Shown: positions 53,214 through 62,300, numbered from the stretch's first letter. The stretch: 64,000 nucleotides of DNA from Alkalihalophilus pseudofirmus OF4 (GCF_000005825.2 NC_013791.2:2046001-2110000); one strand, 5' to 3'. Program-made: numbers and translations. The notes: generated from the letters alone by a model not told the origin.

Positions 53214-53489
53214 TTAATCTTTATCCATTTTTTGTTCAATGCGGTCAATTCTTTTCTCAAGCGAATCTAGAGAATCATGCAGTTTCTCAAGGGTTATAAC
53301 CATCTTTTCTTGTGATTCATTCGACCTGTCTAAATGCTTCATCAAATCTATTTCTCTTTGTCTAGAATGCTCTCTATGTTCTTTGTTTTCTTTTCTCATT
53401 TCGCGAATCACATAGTAGCCTAACAGAATACAAAGAATAGCCCACACATATTGACTTGTAGCGATTTCATTCGCTATGTTAAAGTCCAT
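53214..53489 (-). CDS. BhlA/UviB-type holin-like protein
   Basis: 91 residues: one N-terminal membrane helix (QYVWAILCILLGYYVI), then a long charged helix (REMRKENKEHREHSRQREID...SLEKRIDRIEQKMDKD). This is the layout of BhlA/UviB proteins, small holin- or bacteriocin-like membrane proteins. AGGAGG precedes the ATG. No phage genes or endolysin are nearby, so it may be a domesticated or stress-related copy. Confidence 0.75.
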   Translation of the reverse strand: MDFNIANEIATSQYVWAILCILLGYYVIREMRKENKEHREHSRQREIDLMKHLDRSNESQEKMVITLEKLHDSLDSLEKRIDRIEQKMDKD

Positions 53490-53623
53490 TTTTCATCCTC
53501 CTTCTACTACTAATGGATGCATATCAAAGAGGAATTGTAACGGCATAATGTCAACGTTCCTTATTTTATTTTTCATAGTAACTGTGATGGAGCCATTCGA
53601 TGGTTTCAAAATAGCTACTTAAC

Positions 53624-53658
53624 AAAAAAAGTACTCAGCAGCTGCCGAGCACTTTTTT
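53624..53658. terminator. Terminator
   Basis: AAAAGTACTCAGCA/GCTGCCGAGCACTTTT stem, one mismatch region, with T-runs on both strands. Confidence 0.85.
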
Positions 53659-53676
53659 CTAGTTTTATAGCTGCTT

Positions 53677-54045
53677 TCACTCACTGTTCTCGTTTACAGC
53701 TTGGATAGCAGCTTGTAGATATGCTTTAAACGCTTCTTCCTTTTGATCGTCTACTTTCTCTTTGATCAAACGTTCAATTCGCTCGAAATTATCAATTAAA
53801 TGCTGTTTGTCCATTCCATGTTTGACTAATATTCCATTTAACCAAAGCGCATAGTCGACAAAGATCTTTTCTTGTTTCATTTGATAAGCTGTTTCTAAGG
53901 AATGGAAGTGGTGTTGATTGTCCTCTCGGCACTTTCTCCGGCCAGCCTCTCCGTACTTTTCTTCAAGTTCAGGATAAGCTTGATAAATCTCTTCTGTAAT
54001 GGCATCAATAATTGGATGGTATTCAGGATATGGAAAAGGTATCAA
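53677..54045 (-). CDS. Hypothetical helical protein coupled to the monooxygenase gene
   Basis: 122 residues, mainly helical: YHPIIDAITEEIYQAYPELEEKYGEAGRRKCREDNQHHFHSLETAYQ, then FVDYALWLNGILVKHGMD. TTG start that overlaps the stop of the upstream gene (TTGA), with GAGGTG upstream in the end of that gene, so translation is coupled. The HxxxH-rich centre could bind a metal or heme; no family is assigned, though the region recalls small helical sensor domains. Confidence 0.65.
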   Translation of the reverse strand: MIPFPYPEYHPIIDAITEEIYQAYPELEEKYGEAGRRKCREDNQHHFHSLETAYQMKQEKIFVDYALWLNGILVKHGMDKQHLIDNFERIERLIKEKVDDQKEEAFKAYLQAAIQAVNENSE

Positions 54046-54347
54046 TCAATCACCACCTCAAACTGCTTTACTTCTGGAATAACAGCAGCAAGCTCTTGGT
54101 CTGGATATTTCTTCTCAAGATCATGAATATGCTTAAACTCTGCACTGCGGACCCAGTTTAGATAATCTTTTTTTGAATCCCATTCAATTTCAACCGTAAT
54201 TTCTCCATCCCGCTTTGCATTTTGAAGCAGCCTGAACCGTTGAAATCCCGAGGCTTTATCAACCAGGCCAGATCTATTTTTATAAATATCAATTACTTCA
54301 TCTGCTTTTTCGTCTGGAACTTTAAACGTCGAATGGACGATAAACAT
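54042..54347 (-). CDS. ABM-fold, heme monooxygenase-like (HmoA/IsdG) protein
   Basis: 101-residue antibiotic-biosynthesis-monooxygenase domain. Aligning with IsdG, the Trp (LNWVRSAEF) and heme-ligand His (FKHIH) are kept, but the N-terminal Asn is Ser (HSTFKV). It could degrade heme or have another oxidative role. AGGAG precedes the ATG. First gene of a coupled pair. Confidence 0.75.
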   Translation of the reverse strand: MFIVHSTFKVPDEKADEVIDIYKNRSGLVDKASGFQRFRLLQNAKRDGEITVEIEWDSKKDYLNWVRSAEFKHIHDLEKKYPDQELAAVIPEVKQFEVVID

Positions 54348-54370
54348 AGTAAAAACTCCTAACCCATTCT

Positions 54371-55567
54371 TTATTTTTGGTTCATAGCCTTACATTCCTG
54401 AAGTAATGCTTTGAAAGCCTCTTTTGAGTTTTCAATCTGCTCAAGTGACACACTGTATGAGAGACGGAAATGTCCCTCCCGGCCAAAGCCAGATCCAGGT
54501 ACAAGTAAGATATTGAACTTTTCAGCTGCAAGCTTACAGAAAGCTGTATCGTCAGCTAAAGGTGATTTTGGAAAAATGAAGAATCCACCTTTAGGTTCCA
54601 CAAAATCAAAACCGGCATCTGTTAACACTTCAACCATCGCATTACGTCTTTCTTTATAACCTGCTTGCTCTTGTGTAAGAGTCGGCAATTGACTGATCAT
54701 ACGCTGCACTGTAACGGACGCATTTCCAAATCCTAATGTACGGTTTGCAAATACGAAGGCAGCCATATATTCACCTGCGTCTTCCATGCGGCTGTCTATT
54801 GCTAAATAGCCAAGACGTTCACCGGCTAGTCCAAGGTCTTTACTGAATGATGATACGTAAAATAATCGGTCAATTGCTTTAAATGGATTTGGCGCATCAT
54901 AATCATAGATTAATTGACTGTATGGATCATCATAAAGGACGTGAATCATCGCTTCATGCTCTGTTTCTTTTTCACGAAGAAGACTGTTAAATGCTTCAAG
55001 ATCTTCCTGAGTCAAAAGCTGTCCTGTTGGGTTATGCGGGTTGTTTAAGATAACCGCTTTCGTTCTGCCTGTAATATGTTCAGCTAATTTATCTAAATCA
55101 ATAGTAAAGTCTTCAGCAAGAGGAACATACACTGCCTTACCCTTTGCATTATTTACATAGAACTTGTATTCGACAAAGAACGGCGTAAAAATAATCACTT
55201 CATCATCTTCGTTAAGAATACTTCTTAACGCCACATTTAATGCACCTGCTGCACCAGAAGTCATAATCACGGACTCATGGCTTACTCCAATGTCACCGTA
55301 ACGATCCCCTAAATGTTCAGCTACCTTCTCTCGCGCCTCGACTAGACCTTGGTTAGGAATATAGCTGTGGCCTCCTGAAATAGGGTTATGCGCATAATTT
55401 TTTAGAGCTTCGAAATATTCTTTTGGAGGATCAATCACAGGATTCCCTAAGGAGAAATCATAAACCTTATCCGCCCCGTGGATTGCTTTTAAGCGCTGAC
55501 CTTCTTCAAACATTTTACGAATCCATGAGCTTTGAGTTAAATTTTGCTTAATTTCTTGTGAAATCAT
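54371..55567 (-). CDS. Class I/II pyridoxal-phosphate aminotransferase
   Basis: 398-residue fold-type I aminotransferase. FSLGNPVIDPP, Gly/Ala-rich SGAAGALNVAL, AVILNNPHNPTGQ (PLP Asn), VLYDDPYSQLIY (Asp and Tyr), FYVSSFSKDLGLAGERLGYLA with the Schiff-base Lys, and C-terminal GHFRLSYSVS (carboxylate Arg). GGGAGG precedes the ATG. Substrate not determinable; single gene, 23 bp upstream of the ABM-type gene, possibly cotranscribed. Confidence 0.9.
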   Translation of the reverse strand: MISQEIKQNLTQSSWIRKMFEEGQRLKAIHGADKVYDFSLGNPVIDPPKEYFEALKNYAHNPISGGHSYIPNQGLVEAREKVAEHLGDRYGDIGVSHESVIMTSGAAGALNVALRSILNEDDEVIIFTPFFVEYKFYVNNAKGKAVYVPLAEDFTIDLDKLAEHITGRTKAVILNNPHNPTGQLLTQEDLEAFNSLLREKETEHEAMIHVLYDDPYSQLIYDYDAPNPFKAIDRLFYVSSFSKDLGLAGERLGYLAIDSRMEDAGEYMAAFVFANRTLGFGNASVTVQRMISQLPTLTQEQAGYKERRNAMVEVLTDAGFDFVEPKGGFFIFPKSPLADDTAFCKLAAEKFNILLVPGSGFGREGHFRLSYSVSLEQIENSKEAFKALLQECKAMNQK

Positions 55568-55804
55568 TTTGCTTTCCTCCCAGTTCTTAATGATTCAGGT
55601 TACAGTTGAGTTGCGTACATCTAAATACTTGGATATGTATTACTCCATTATAACGTTATTATTCGACTTTTTCCATCTGTCATTTTATTCAAAATAAGTC
55701 TTCCTTCCTGCAGGAAAACAATAAAAAAAGGTTAATAGAGTAAGTACTCATTGCATATATTCACTTCTGTGCAGTTCATTATCATTTATACAAGGAGGTT
55801 ATGC

Positions 55805-57316
55805 ATGATTAAACACGTGTTGTTGATTCTTCTGCTTATTGTTATGTTAGTCAGCCCCATCCAAGTCCACGCTGGGTCGTTTGGCGACAAAGGGACTCCA
55901 GGCGTTCCGGGCCAGTGGTATATTGGAGAATCACCTGAGAGCATTAATCCGACAAAAGCGCCGCTTATATTTATCCATGGGCTAAACAGCTCCTCTCGCA
56001 CATGGTGGGAAGGAAATGACATGTATCAAGTCGCTCTGCAAGATGGATATGAAACAGCTTTTGTTGACCTTCACGGAACGGAAGATATGTGGACAAACGG
56101 CGCACTGCTGGCTGCAAAGCTGGCTGAAATTCATCAGTATTTCGGCAAAGATCTTGTCCTAGTCACACATAGTAAAGGCGGGATTGATACTCAATCGGCC
56201 TTAGTTCATCATGGTGCTCATGCCTATGTATCCAATGTGATCACATTATCGACCCCGCATTATGGCTCGCAGCTGGCTGATTTAGCTTATAGCAGCTGGG
56301 CAGGATGGCTAGCCGGCATTATAGGTGGAAGAAATGCAGCAACGAACTCTCTCCAAACGGGATACATGGCATTTTTCAGGAGTGAAACCGACCATCACCC
56401 TAACGCCCGAATCAACCCTTTCTTTACACTGGCAGGAACAAGCTGGGGGTCATTTGGTTCATCCCTTTACTGGGGCGGTGTATATTTAAGCTCATACGGT
56501 CAAAATGATGGAGCCGTAACCGTCGCTAATTCTAGACTTCCATACTCAAGAGAACTTGCCGTCGGACGCTGGAATCATACAACAGTTAAAGAAGGTCATG
56601 CGACATTCACGACATTTAAGCCTTATCTTACATCTGAGAAATCGCTGTTTTCAATGACTGCAAACGAAGACATTCCAAGTAAGCAAGAAGCAAGCAGCCA
56701 AATTGTACGCGGAGGCCCTCTTCAAGCTTTCGGTAAAACGGATTCCTTTCATATTGAAGAAGACGTAACGTCCGTCACCATTGATTTCTTAAGTGATGAG
56801 CATTTTTCTGCTGCAACGTTGCACGGACCAAATGGTGAAGTTATTCCTGCTAATATCTCTTATTCAAATGACGAAATTTTTGAAGGCGCTTACCATCATT
56901 TATACAAGCTAAATCAGCCATCACCAGGAGAGTGGCATATTCAAACGAATCATGCAAAAGGCAGCGCCTATTTAGTAACAGCATCGATTGACAGCCCTTA
57001 TGATAAAGCGGTTACACTTGAAATAACAGGCGCCGCTAAGCAGAAAATAGCTATTAAAGATAACCTCCAGCCTCCACCGTCCAAGAAAACAACCTATCGT
57101 GCAGAAGCAACCTATACAGATAAACACGGTAAACAGAAAAGCCGCAGCGTTCCAGTTACAATCAACTCAGCAGGCGAATTGTCCATTCCTCTAAAGAAAG
57201 AAGGCATCTATACGCTTACGATTGACATGGAAAGCGAAACGAAAAAAGGCTACCCTTTCGAGCGAACGTTGATAAAGAGCGTCTATGTTGACCAAAACGG
57301 GAAGCTATATGAGTAG
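55805..57316 (+). CDS. Secreted alpha/beta-hydrolase lipase
   Basis: 503 residues from ATG 55805 (AAGGAGG 6 bases upstream). Signal peptide MIKHVLLILLLIVMLVSPIQVHA. The hydrolase domain has FIHGLNSSSRTWW (oxyanion), nucleophile Ser in LVTHSKGGID (first Gly of GxSxG replaced by Thr-His), Asp in GQNDGAVTV and His in KEGHATF. The C-terminal 200 residues are beta-rich repeats, perhaps substrate or wall binding. An extracellular esterase/lipase; the gene ends near a 21-bp array. Confidence 0.88.
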   Translation: MIKHVLLILLLIVMLVSPIQVHAGSFGDKGTPGVPGQWYIGESPESINPTKAPLIFIHGLNSSSRTWWEGNDMYQVALQDGYETAFVDLHGTEDMWTNGALLAAKLAEIHQYFGKDLVLVTHSKGGIDTQSALVHHGAHAYVSNVITLSTPHYGSQLADLAYSSWAGWLAGIIGGRNAATNSLQTGYMAFFRSETDHHPNARINPFFTLAGTSWGSFGSSLYWGGVYLSSYGQNDGAVTVANSRLPYSRELAVGRWNHTTVKEGHATFTTFKPYLTSEKSLFSMTANEDIPSKQEASSQIVRGGPLQAFGKTDSFHIEEDVTSVTIDFLSDEHFSAATLHGPNGEVIPANISYSNDEIFEGAYHHLYKLNQPSPGEWHIQTNHAKGSAYLVTASIDSPYDKAVTLEITGAAKQKIAIKDNLQPPPSKKTTYRAEATYTDKHGKQKSRSVPVTINSAGELSIPLKKEGIYTLTIDMESETKKGYPFERTLIKSVYVDQNGKLYE

Positions 57317-57378
57317 AGGATGCTGCTAGTACCCGGTACCTGAAGCAATCATCTATTATATTTTTTCAGCCTCTTTAT

Positions 57379-57475
57379 GGCGTCAGTCAGTAAGGGAATT
57401 GCGCGGATTGCTTGAAGGATAGCGCCAGTTGAGACAGTAATTGCGTCAATCTGCAGTTTGCGTCCATTCGCCTCT
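57379..57475 (+). repeat. 21-bp-period TGCGYC array 3
   Basis: Units begin at 57379, 57400, 57421, 57442 (exact 21-bp steps) and 57459. For example TGCGCGGATTGCTTGAAGGAT and AGCGCCAGTTGAGACAGTAAT. It lies between convergent genes. Confidence 0.8.
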
Positions 57476-57518
57476 CAAACGAAAAAGCTGTCCACTTCTT
57501 AATAGCGGACAGCTCTCT

Positions 57519-58370
57519 TTATTCATTTAAATACTCTGCAAATCTTGTTTTCACTTTTTCAATTGGAACTGCCAGCCCTCTTGAAGGTTCTTCATCAAAT
57601 AAACCAGGAACCGTTCTCGCATATACAACGCCAATGACTTCACCAGCTTCTGTCAGTACAGGACTTCCGCTGTGACCGCCATAGATTGGTGCAGAAATTC
57701 GTAAAATCTCAAAGCCTTCTTGTTGATCTAAGACTTCTCCTTCATTAACAATTTGCTGCTGGGTAAGCGGGTTTCCGATAACTAAAATTCGCTCATCGCG
57801 CTCAGCCCCTACATCACTTAATGGCAGATACGGCAGTCCATCCGCCTCAATTTCAAGCAGCGCTAGATCCAGCCCTTCATCAGAATCAACGATCTCAGCT
57901 ACATACTGCTCACCAGAAGGTAACGTGACAGCTAACGGTCCACCGCCATCGACAACATGATCATTAGACACAATAAGTCCCTCGCTTGATACAATAAAAC
58001 CAGTGCCGCGTGACTGTTGGTTCTGGATCAGAACGACTGATTCCATGCTGTTTTGTACCATCTCATCCTCTGAATATTGTTCCGTTCCACGAAGGAGCTT
58101 AAGGGAATCTAAACTAAACACATTCAGCCAGATGCTTAGCACATTGACTACTAATAATAAACTGATGCCTATAGCAATCGATCGAATGATAAATTGTTTT
58201 CTTTTGCGTTTCTGTTCAAGTATTTCCGGACCTTCCTCTTCTTCTTCATCAAATAAGAAATCTTCTAGCGGTGGTTCTCCATAAGGATCTTCCTCAGTAT
58301 TATTTTCCATTATGTCTTCATCTAATTGATCTTTTTTTGTTTCATCTGAATCATCTCGGTGCCTAGACAC
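57519..58370 (-). CDS. Membrane-anchored trypsin-like serine protease
   Basis: 283 residues. A Glu/Asp-rich cytoplasmic start of about 60 residues, one membrane helix (FIIRSIAIGISLLLVVNVLSIWL), then an HtrA-like protease domain with catalytic His (SNDHVV), Asp (EGLDLALLEI) and Ser (GGHSGSPVL). There is no PDZ domain, unlike HtrA/HtrB. GTG start with AGGGGG upstream. A surface quality-control or processing protease; target unknown. Confidence 0.85.
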   Translation of the reverse strand: MSRHRDDSDETKKDQLDEDIMENNTEEDPYGEPPLEDFLFDEEEEEGPEILEQKRKRKQFIIRSIAIGISLLLVVNVLSIWLNVFSLDSLKLLRGTEQYSEDEMVQNSMESVVLIQNQQSRGTGFIVSSEGLIVSNDHVVDGGGPLAVTLPSGEQYVAEIVDSDEGLDLALLEIEADGLPYLPLSDVGAERDERILVIGNPLTQQQIVNEGEVLDQQEGFEILRISAPIYGGHSGSPVLTEAGEVIGVVYARTVPGLFDEEPSRGLAVPIEKVKTRFAEYLNE

Positions 58371-58387
58371 TATCTCAATAATCCCCC

Positions 58388-58954
58388 TTACTCTAGCTTC
58401 TCTAAATCACTTGTATACACAATCTTCGTTTTAAAAATAGATTCCATTTGCTGGATAAAAACATCTTGATTTTGCGTGAATGTTGTCATCTGATCATAAA
58501 TCGCAACCGTTTTAAAGCCTCGTGCATAGGCCCCGTACACAGTAAGGAAATTGCAAATATCGGTGCATACACCTACAACATATACTTCACCAACATCCGC
58601 TGCAAGTAATTCCTCTTCTAAATTCGTGTTAAAAAATGCGTCATATTCAGGCTTTGGAATATAGAGGACACTCTTATTTTCTTTGTTTTTATCGTACCAC
58701 GTCCCGAGTTCACCGTACAATTCCTGCCCCTTCGTTCCGATAATATTATGCTTTGGCCATAGTTCAAAATGGGGATCATCTTCTGTATGGGCATCCATAC
58801 AAACGGCCACTACGTCTCCCTTTTCAAGAAACAAATTTGCTGTACGGACAATATCAGGCACAATGGTCTGTGCAGGAGTACCGACAGTTAATCCGCCATC
58901 ATCCGCTACAAAATCATAACTCATATCTACGATCAATAAAGCTTTTCTACTCAT
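58388..58954 (-). CDS. pncA: Nicotinamidase (isochorismatase family)
   Basis: 188-residue PncA-like cysteine hydrolase; nicotinamide to nicotinate in NAD salvage. Asp (LLIVDMSYDFV), metal site DAHTEDDPHFELWPKH, Lys (YIPKPEYDAFFNT) and nucleophilic Cys (VVGVCTDICNF) are in place. It lies 17 bp upstream of the trypsin-like gene in the same direction. Confidence 0.92.
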   Translation of the reverse strand: MSRKALLIVDMSYDFVADDGGLTVGTPAQTIVPDIVRTANLFLEKGDVVAVCMDAHTEDDPHFELWPKHNIIGTKGQELYGELGTWYDKNKENKSVLYIPKPEYDAFFNTNLEEELLAADVGEVYVVGVCTDICNFLTVYGAYARGFKTVAIYDQMTTFTQNQDVFIQQMESIFKTKIVYTSDLEKLE

Positions 58955-59125
58955 TTATCATCCAGCCCCTATTTTAATTGTTTGATTATAGCTTTTCCTC
59001 CCTAGGTTCGACAAAACTCAATTATAATCCTTTTTAAGCACACACATTAACGCGTTTTACTGTTATTACATTCGCTGATACATTATAATGAACGACATAC
59101 TAGACTACATTTGGAGGACTGTTCA

Positions 59126-59473
59126 GTGAAACCAATAACAATTGAAGAAGTACAGCCTTTGATTAATCAATTTGCTAAGCAGCCCGTATACATACATCTT
59201 GAAACAACAAACGGGGCCTATGCGAGTCATTTTGATCAATCTTTTTTCTCAGCTAGTGCTTATATACGAAATGCAAATGTTACATACGAGCATGGAAAAA
59301 TTATAGGCGAAGGTCCTTTTCGCGCCGGTCTTAAAATTGAAATCGGCTGGGTCTATGCAGAGGGATTGACTCACTTTGAATTAGATCAAGAAGGGCGTCT
59401 GCTGTTAGCTGGCCATGGTTTTGACGGAAAACTAGCCGTGGCGCTTGAAATCAGCAAAACACCATTCGAATAA
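59126..59473 (+). CDS. yojF: YojF family protein (bacillithiol locus)
   Basis: 115 residues, DUF1806/YojF. GTG 59126 is chosen for GGAGG 8 bases upstream. Conserved QPVYIHLETTNGAYASHFD, GPFRAGLKIEIGWVYAEGLTHFELD. It pairs with bshB2 as in B. subtilis yojF-yojG; its exact function is not known, but the pairing links it to bacillithiol synthesis. Confidence 0.9.
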   Translation: MKPITIEEVQPLINQFAKQPVYIHLETTNGAYASHFDQSFFSASAYIRNANVTYEHGKIIGEGPFRAGLKIEIGWVYAEGLTHFELDQEGRLLLAGHGFDGKLAVALEISKTPFE

Positions 59474-59494
59474 TCAGTAAAGGAGTGAATGTCC

Positions 59495-60184
59495 ATGACT
59501 ACAAGTAATGAAAGACATGTTCTTGTCATTTTTCCTCATCCAGACGATGAAGCGTTTGGAGTGTCAGGAACCATTGCGATGCACACATCTAGCGGAACGC
59601 CTGTTACATATGCTTGTTTAACACTAGGAGAAATGGGAAGAAATTTGGGGAATCCTCCTTTTGCCACACGTGAATCTCTGCCCCTTATCCGTAAAGATGA
59701 GCTGAAAAAGGCTGCGGAAGCTATTGGAATCACTGACCTTAGAATGATGGGGCTGCGTGATAAAACATTGGAGTTTGAAGATGATGATCAAATGGTTCAG
59801 TTGGTAAGTGACCTTATTAGGGAAAGTAATCCATCTCTTATTATCAGTTTCTATCCTGGATATTCCGTACACCCTGACCATGAAGCGACAGCTAGAGCTG
59901 TTGTACGTGCGGTTAAAAAGATGAAAAAAGAAGACCGTCCGACTCTTCACTGTGTCGCCTTCTCAAATGGACATGAAGAACATATTGGCAATGCAGATGT
60001 CGTTCACTCGATCAGCCCGTTTGCTAATCAAAAAATGGCTGCTTTAAGAGCACACATCTCACAAACTGCCTGGATGTTAAAAGACCTTGAAGAAACGTTA
60101 GTAAACGGAGATCAGCCAGATGCTGCAGTGAAATTTTTCACTGAACAATTTTGGACTGTGGATGTGGATCAATTAGAAGTGTAA
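59495..60184 (+). CDS. bshB2: Bacillithiol biosynthesis deacetylase BshB2
   Basis: 229-residue LmbE/PIG-L zinc deacetylase that removes the acetyl group of GlcNAc-malate in bacillithiol synthesis. Zinc motif HPDDE (IFPHPDDEAFGVSG) and second motif HPDHEATARAV. ATG 59495 lies 9 bases after AAAGGAG. Cotranscribed with yojF and ends in a terminator. Confidence 0.94.
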   Translation: MTTSNERHVLVIFPHPDDEAFGVSGTIAMHTSSGTPVTYACLTLGEMGRNLGNPPFATRESLPLIRKDELKKAAEAIGITDLRMMGLRDKTLEFEDDDQMVQLVSDLIRESNPSLIISFYPGYSVHPDHEATARAVVRAVKKMKKEDRPTLHCVAFSNGHEEHIGNADVVHSISPFANQKMAALRAHISQTAWMLKDLEETLVNGDQPDAAVKFFTEQFWTVDVDQLEV

Positions 60185-60201
60185 CTAAAAAAATCATTCT
60201 A

Positions 60202-60237
60202 AAAAAACATGCAGTCCAATTTGGCTGCATGTTTTTC
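60202..60237. terminator. Bidirectional terminator
   Basis: AAAAACATGCAG/CTGCATGTTTTT stem with inner CCAA/TTGG. Confidence 0.92.
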
Positions 60238-60238
60238 T

Positions 60239-60424
60239 TTAGAATATCCACCAGATGAATACAATAATAACCGTAATGATTGGCAAGATAATTAAATAAA
60301 CGAGGGACAGATTCGTAATACTGCGTTTGCTTCCATACTGTTCATCCTCTTGCTTTGTTAGTGCAAGAGTAATCACTAGAGCTGCGATACATGTGATGAT
60401 AGCGATTATAAATAAGACCGTCAT
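60239..60424 (-). CDS. Small two-helix membrane protein (BshB3-like?)
   Basis: 61 residues from ATG 60424 with AAAGGAG 9 bases upstream (a longer frame starts at 60466). Two membrane helices (TVLFIIAIITCIAALVITLA and LVYLIILPIITVIIVFIWW) joined by a charged loop (KQEDEQYGSKR). Proteins of this size next to bshB2 are annotated as a potential contributor to bacillithiol synthesis (BshB3); I recall this rather than verify it. Confidence 0.65.
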   Translation of the reverse strand: MTVLFIIAIITCIAALVITLALTKQEDEQYGSKRSITNLSLVYLIILPIITVIIVFIWWIF

Positions 60425-60571
60425 ACTGTGGAACTCCTTTTTTATCAATTCATTCCATTTTATCATTAAATGACTTCTCCATCTAATGAAATCCCTTTCC
60501 TAAAAGAATTGCTCATTTATGCATAAGACATGTTAAAATATAAGAACTTTCATTTTAAAGGAGACGTTATT

Positions 60572-61474
60572 TTGACACAGCCTACCTTATTATTAATTGA
60601 TGGTTTTAATTTACTGAGCAGAGGATATTTTGCTACGTCTTATGGCAGAAGTGATGATCAGCTTAGTAAAAATAGTGATGGTTTATATACAAACGCACTG
60701 CGTGTATTCTTTCAAAAATTAATGAATTTAATTCATGAACATGATGTCACGCATGCCGCAGTAGCATGGGATGTTAAGCGTGAAGATTCGGTTAGACGAC
60801 AATATGCTCCGACTTACAAAGAAACACGTAATGATCTCCCTGCCCCGCTTATTGAGCAATATGAAACGTGTACTCGCATCTTAGAAGATATGGGAATATT
60901 GCAAGTAACGGTTCCGCCTTATGAAGCCGATGACGCAATCGGAGCTCTTTCCTGTCAATGGTCAAACAGAAACGATGGACGCTGCTTGATTTATAGTAAT
61001 GACCGCGATCTTCTTCAGCTTTTAGATGAGCGCACGACTCAAATTATCGCAAGTAAAAAGGGAGAAATACTATACACTCATACCCATTTCGAAGAGGAAT
61101 ATGGCATTACACCGACACAGTGGATAGATGTAAAAGCTTTGCTTGGTGATAAGAGTGATAATATTCCGGGCTGTCCTGGGGTCGGAGAGAAGTCCGCTCT
61201 TCCGCTTATTCAGCAATATGGATCCGTTGAAGGTGTTTATAATCAATTAGAAACTGGAGAATTTGACCCTGCATATAAACGATATCAGAAGAAGCTGATT
61301 GCAGGTAGGGAGTCGGCCATCCTCAGTAAAAAACTGGCTACGATTATTTGCGAGATTCCAGACCTTGAAGACACTGATTTTACAACTTATACATTTGAAA
61401 TGGACCATGAGCGTGTGGAATCTGTTTTCCAATCAGTTGAATTAAAGATCAAACTGCATACAACCTTATTATAA
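60572..61474 (+). CDS. 5'-3' exonuclease (PolA N-terminal type, YpcP-like)
   Basis: 300-residue flap/5' nuclease. TTG 60572 is chosen for AAAGGAG 8 bases upstream. Metal-binding acidic residues in LLLIDGFNLLSRGYF, AWDVKREDSVRRQYAPTYKETR, PPYEADDAIGAL, YSNDRDLLQLL, and the helix-hairpin-helix DKSDNIPGCPGVGEKSALPLIQQYG. Removes RNA primers or flaps. Length like B. subtilis YpcP. Confidence 0.93.
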   Translation: MTQPTLLLIDGFNLLSRGYFATSYGRSDDQLSKNSDGLYTNALRVFFQKLMNLIHEHDVTHAAVAWDVKREDSVRRQYAPTYKETRNDLPAPLIEQYETCTRILEDMGILQVTVPPYEADDAIGALSCQWSNRNDGRCLIYSNDRDLLQLLDERTTQIIASKKGEILYTHTHFEEEYGITPTQWIDVKALLGDKSDNIPGCPGVGEKSALPLIQQYGSVEGVYNQLETGEFDPAYKRYQKKLIAGRESAILSKKLATIICEIPDLEDTDFTTYTFEMDHERVESVFQSVELKIKLHTTLL

Positions 61475-61479
61475 TGTCT

Positions 61480-61508
61480 AAGCTATCAAATTGCTGGATA
61501 GCTTTTTT
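61480..61508 (+). terminator. Terminator of exonuclease gene
   Basis: AAGCTATC/GATAGCTT stem followed by T residues. Confidence 0.8.
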
Positions 61509-61534
61509 AAAAGTCATATAAAGGAGATGGCATC

Positions 61535-62269
61535 ATGTGGCTGCGCAAACATTGGTGGAAGGTTTTATTAGCGACCATCCTTATATTAATAGCAATAATC
61601 TTTTGGTTCCTAAGACCATACACGGCAAGTGAAGAGGCCTTGTCACTCCTACAATCATCAGAACAAGTCGAAGTGAAAATGAATTCAAACTGGATTGAAT
61701 TCTCTCCGCGCAAAACAGAGCTTGAAGCTAACGTGATTATGTATCCTGGCGGCCTTGTACAGCATGAGAGCTACGCCCCTCTTGCTTACTCGCTTGCAGA
61801 AGAAGGCTTCCGTACATTTGTGATAAAAATGCCGGTGAATTTAGCTGTTCTTGGTGGGAACAAAGCTCAGGGCTTGATCAAAGAGTTAGGCGATGAGCCG
61901 GTATTTATCGGCGGGCATTCACTCGGCGGGGTGATGGCCTCAAGATTTGCAGCTGACAATGAGGAAGTATTTAACGGGGTCTTTTTCCTAGCGTCTTATC
62001 CTGATGAAAAAGGAAGCCTTACAGATAAACAACTTTCCTCGATTTCATTTATTGCAACAAATGATTCTGTTTTAAATAAAGACCGCTACGATGAAGCCGA
62101 AGCATATCTCGCTTCTGAACACCTTGAAATCATAATCGAAGGCGGCAACCATGCACAATTTGGATCTTACGGAGCTCAAAAAGGCGACACCCCAGCGTCC
62201 ATTTCTACAGAAGAACAACTTAAACAAGTACGTGATGCATTATCTAAGTGGATTACTCGTCAATACTAG
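61535..62269 (+). CDS. Membrane-anchored alpha/beta hydrolase
   Basis: 244 residues: membrane anchor (WWKVLLATILILIAIIFWFL), then a dienelactone-hydrolase-like fold with VIMYPGGLVQHESYAPLA, nucleophile Ser in FIGGHSLGGVMA, Asp in ATNDSVLN and His in EGGNHAQFGSYG. Probably acts outside the membrane. AAGGAG precedes the ATG. Substrate unknown. Confidence 0.86.
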   Translation: MWLRKHWWKVLLATILILIAIIFWFLRPYTASEEALSLLQSSEQVEVKMNSNWIEFSPRKTELEANVIMYPGGLVQHESYAPLAYSLAEEGFRTFVIKMPVNLAVLGGNKAQGLIKELGDEPVFIGGHSLGGVMASRFAADNEEVFNGVFFLASYPDEKGSLTDKQLSSISFIATNDSVLNKDRYDEAEAYLASEHLEIIIEGGNHAQFGSYGAQKGDTPASISTEEQLKQVRDALSKWITRQY

Positions 62270-62273
62270 TAAG

Positions 62274-62300
62274 AAAAAGCTGAGCTGAGCTCGGCTTTTT
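62274..62300 (+). terminator. Terminator
   Basis: AAAAAGC-GAGC/GCTC-GCTTTTT stem with single-base bulges. Confidence 0.75.
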
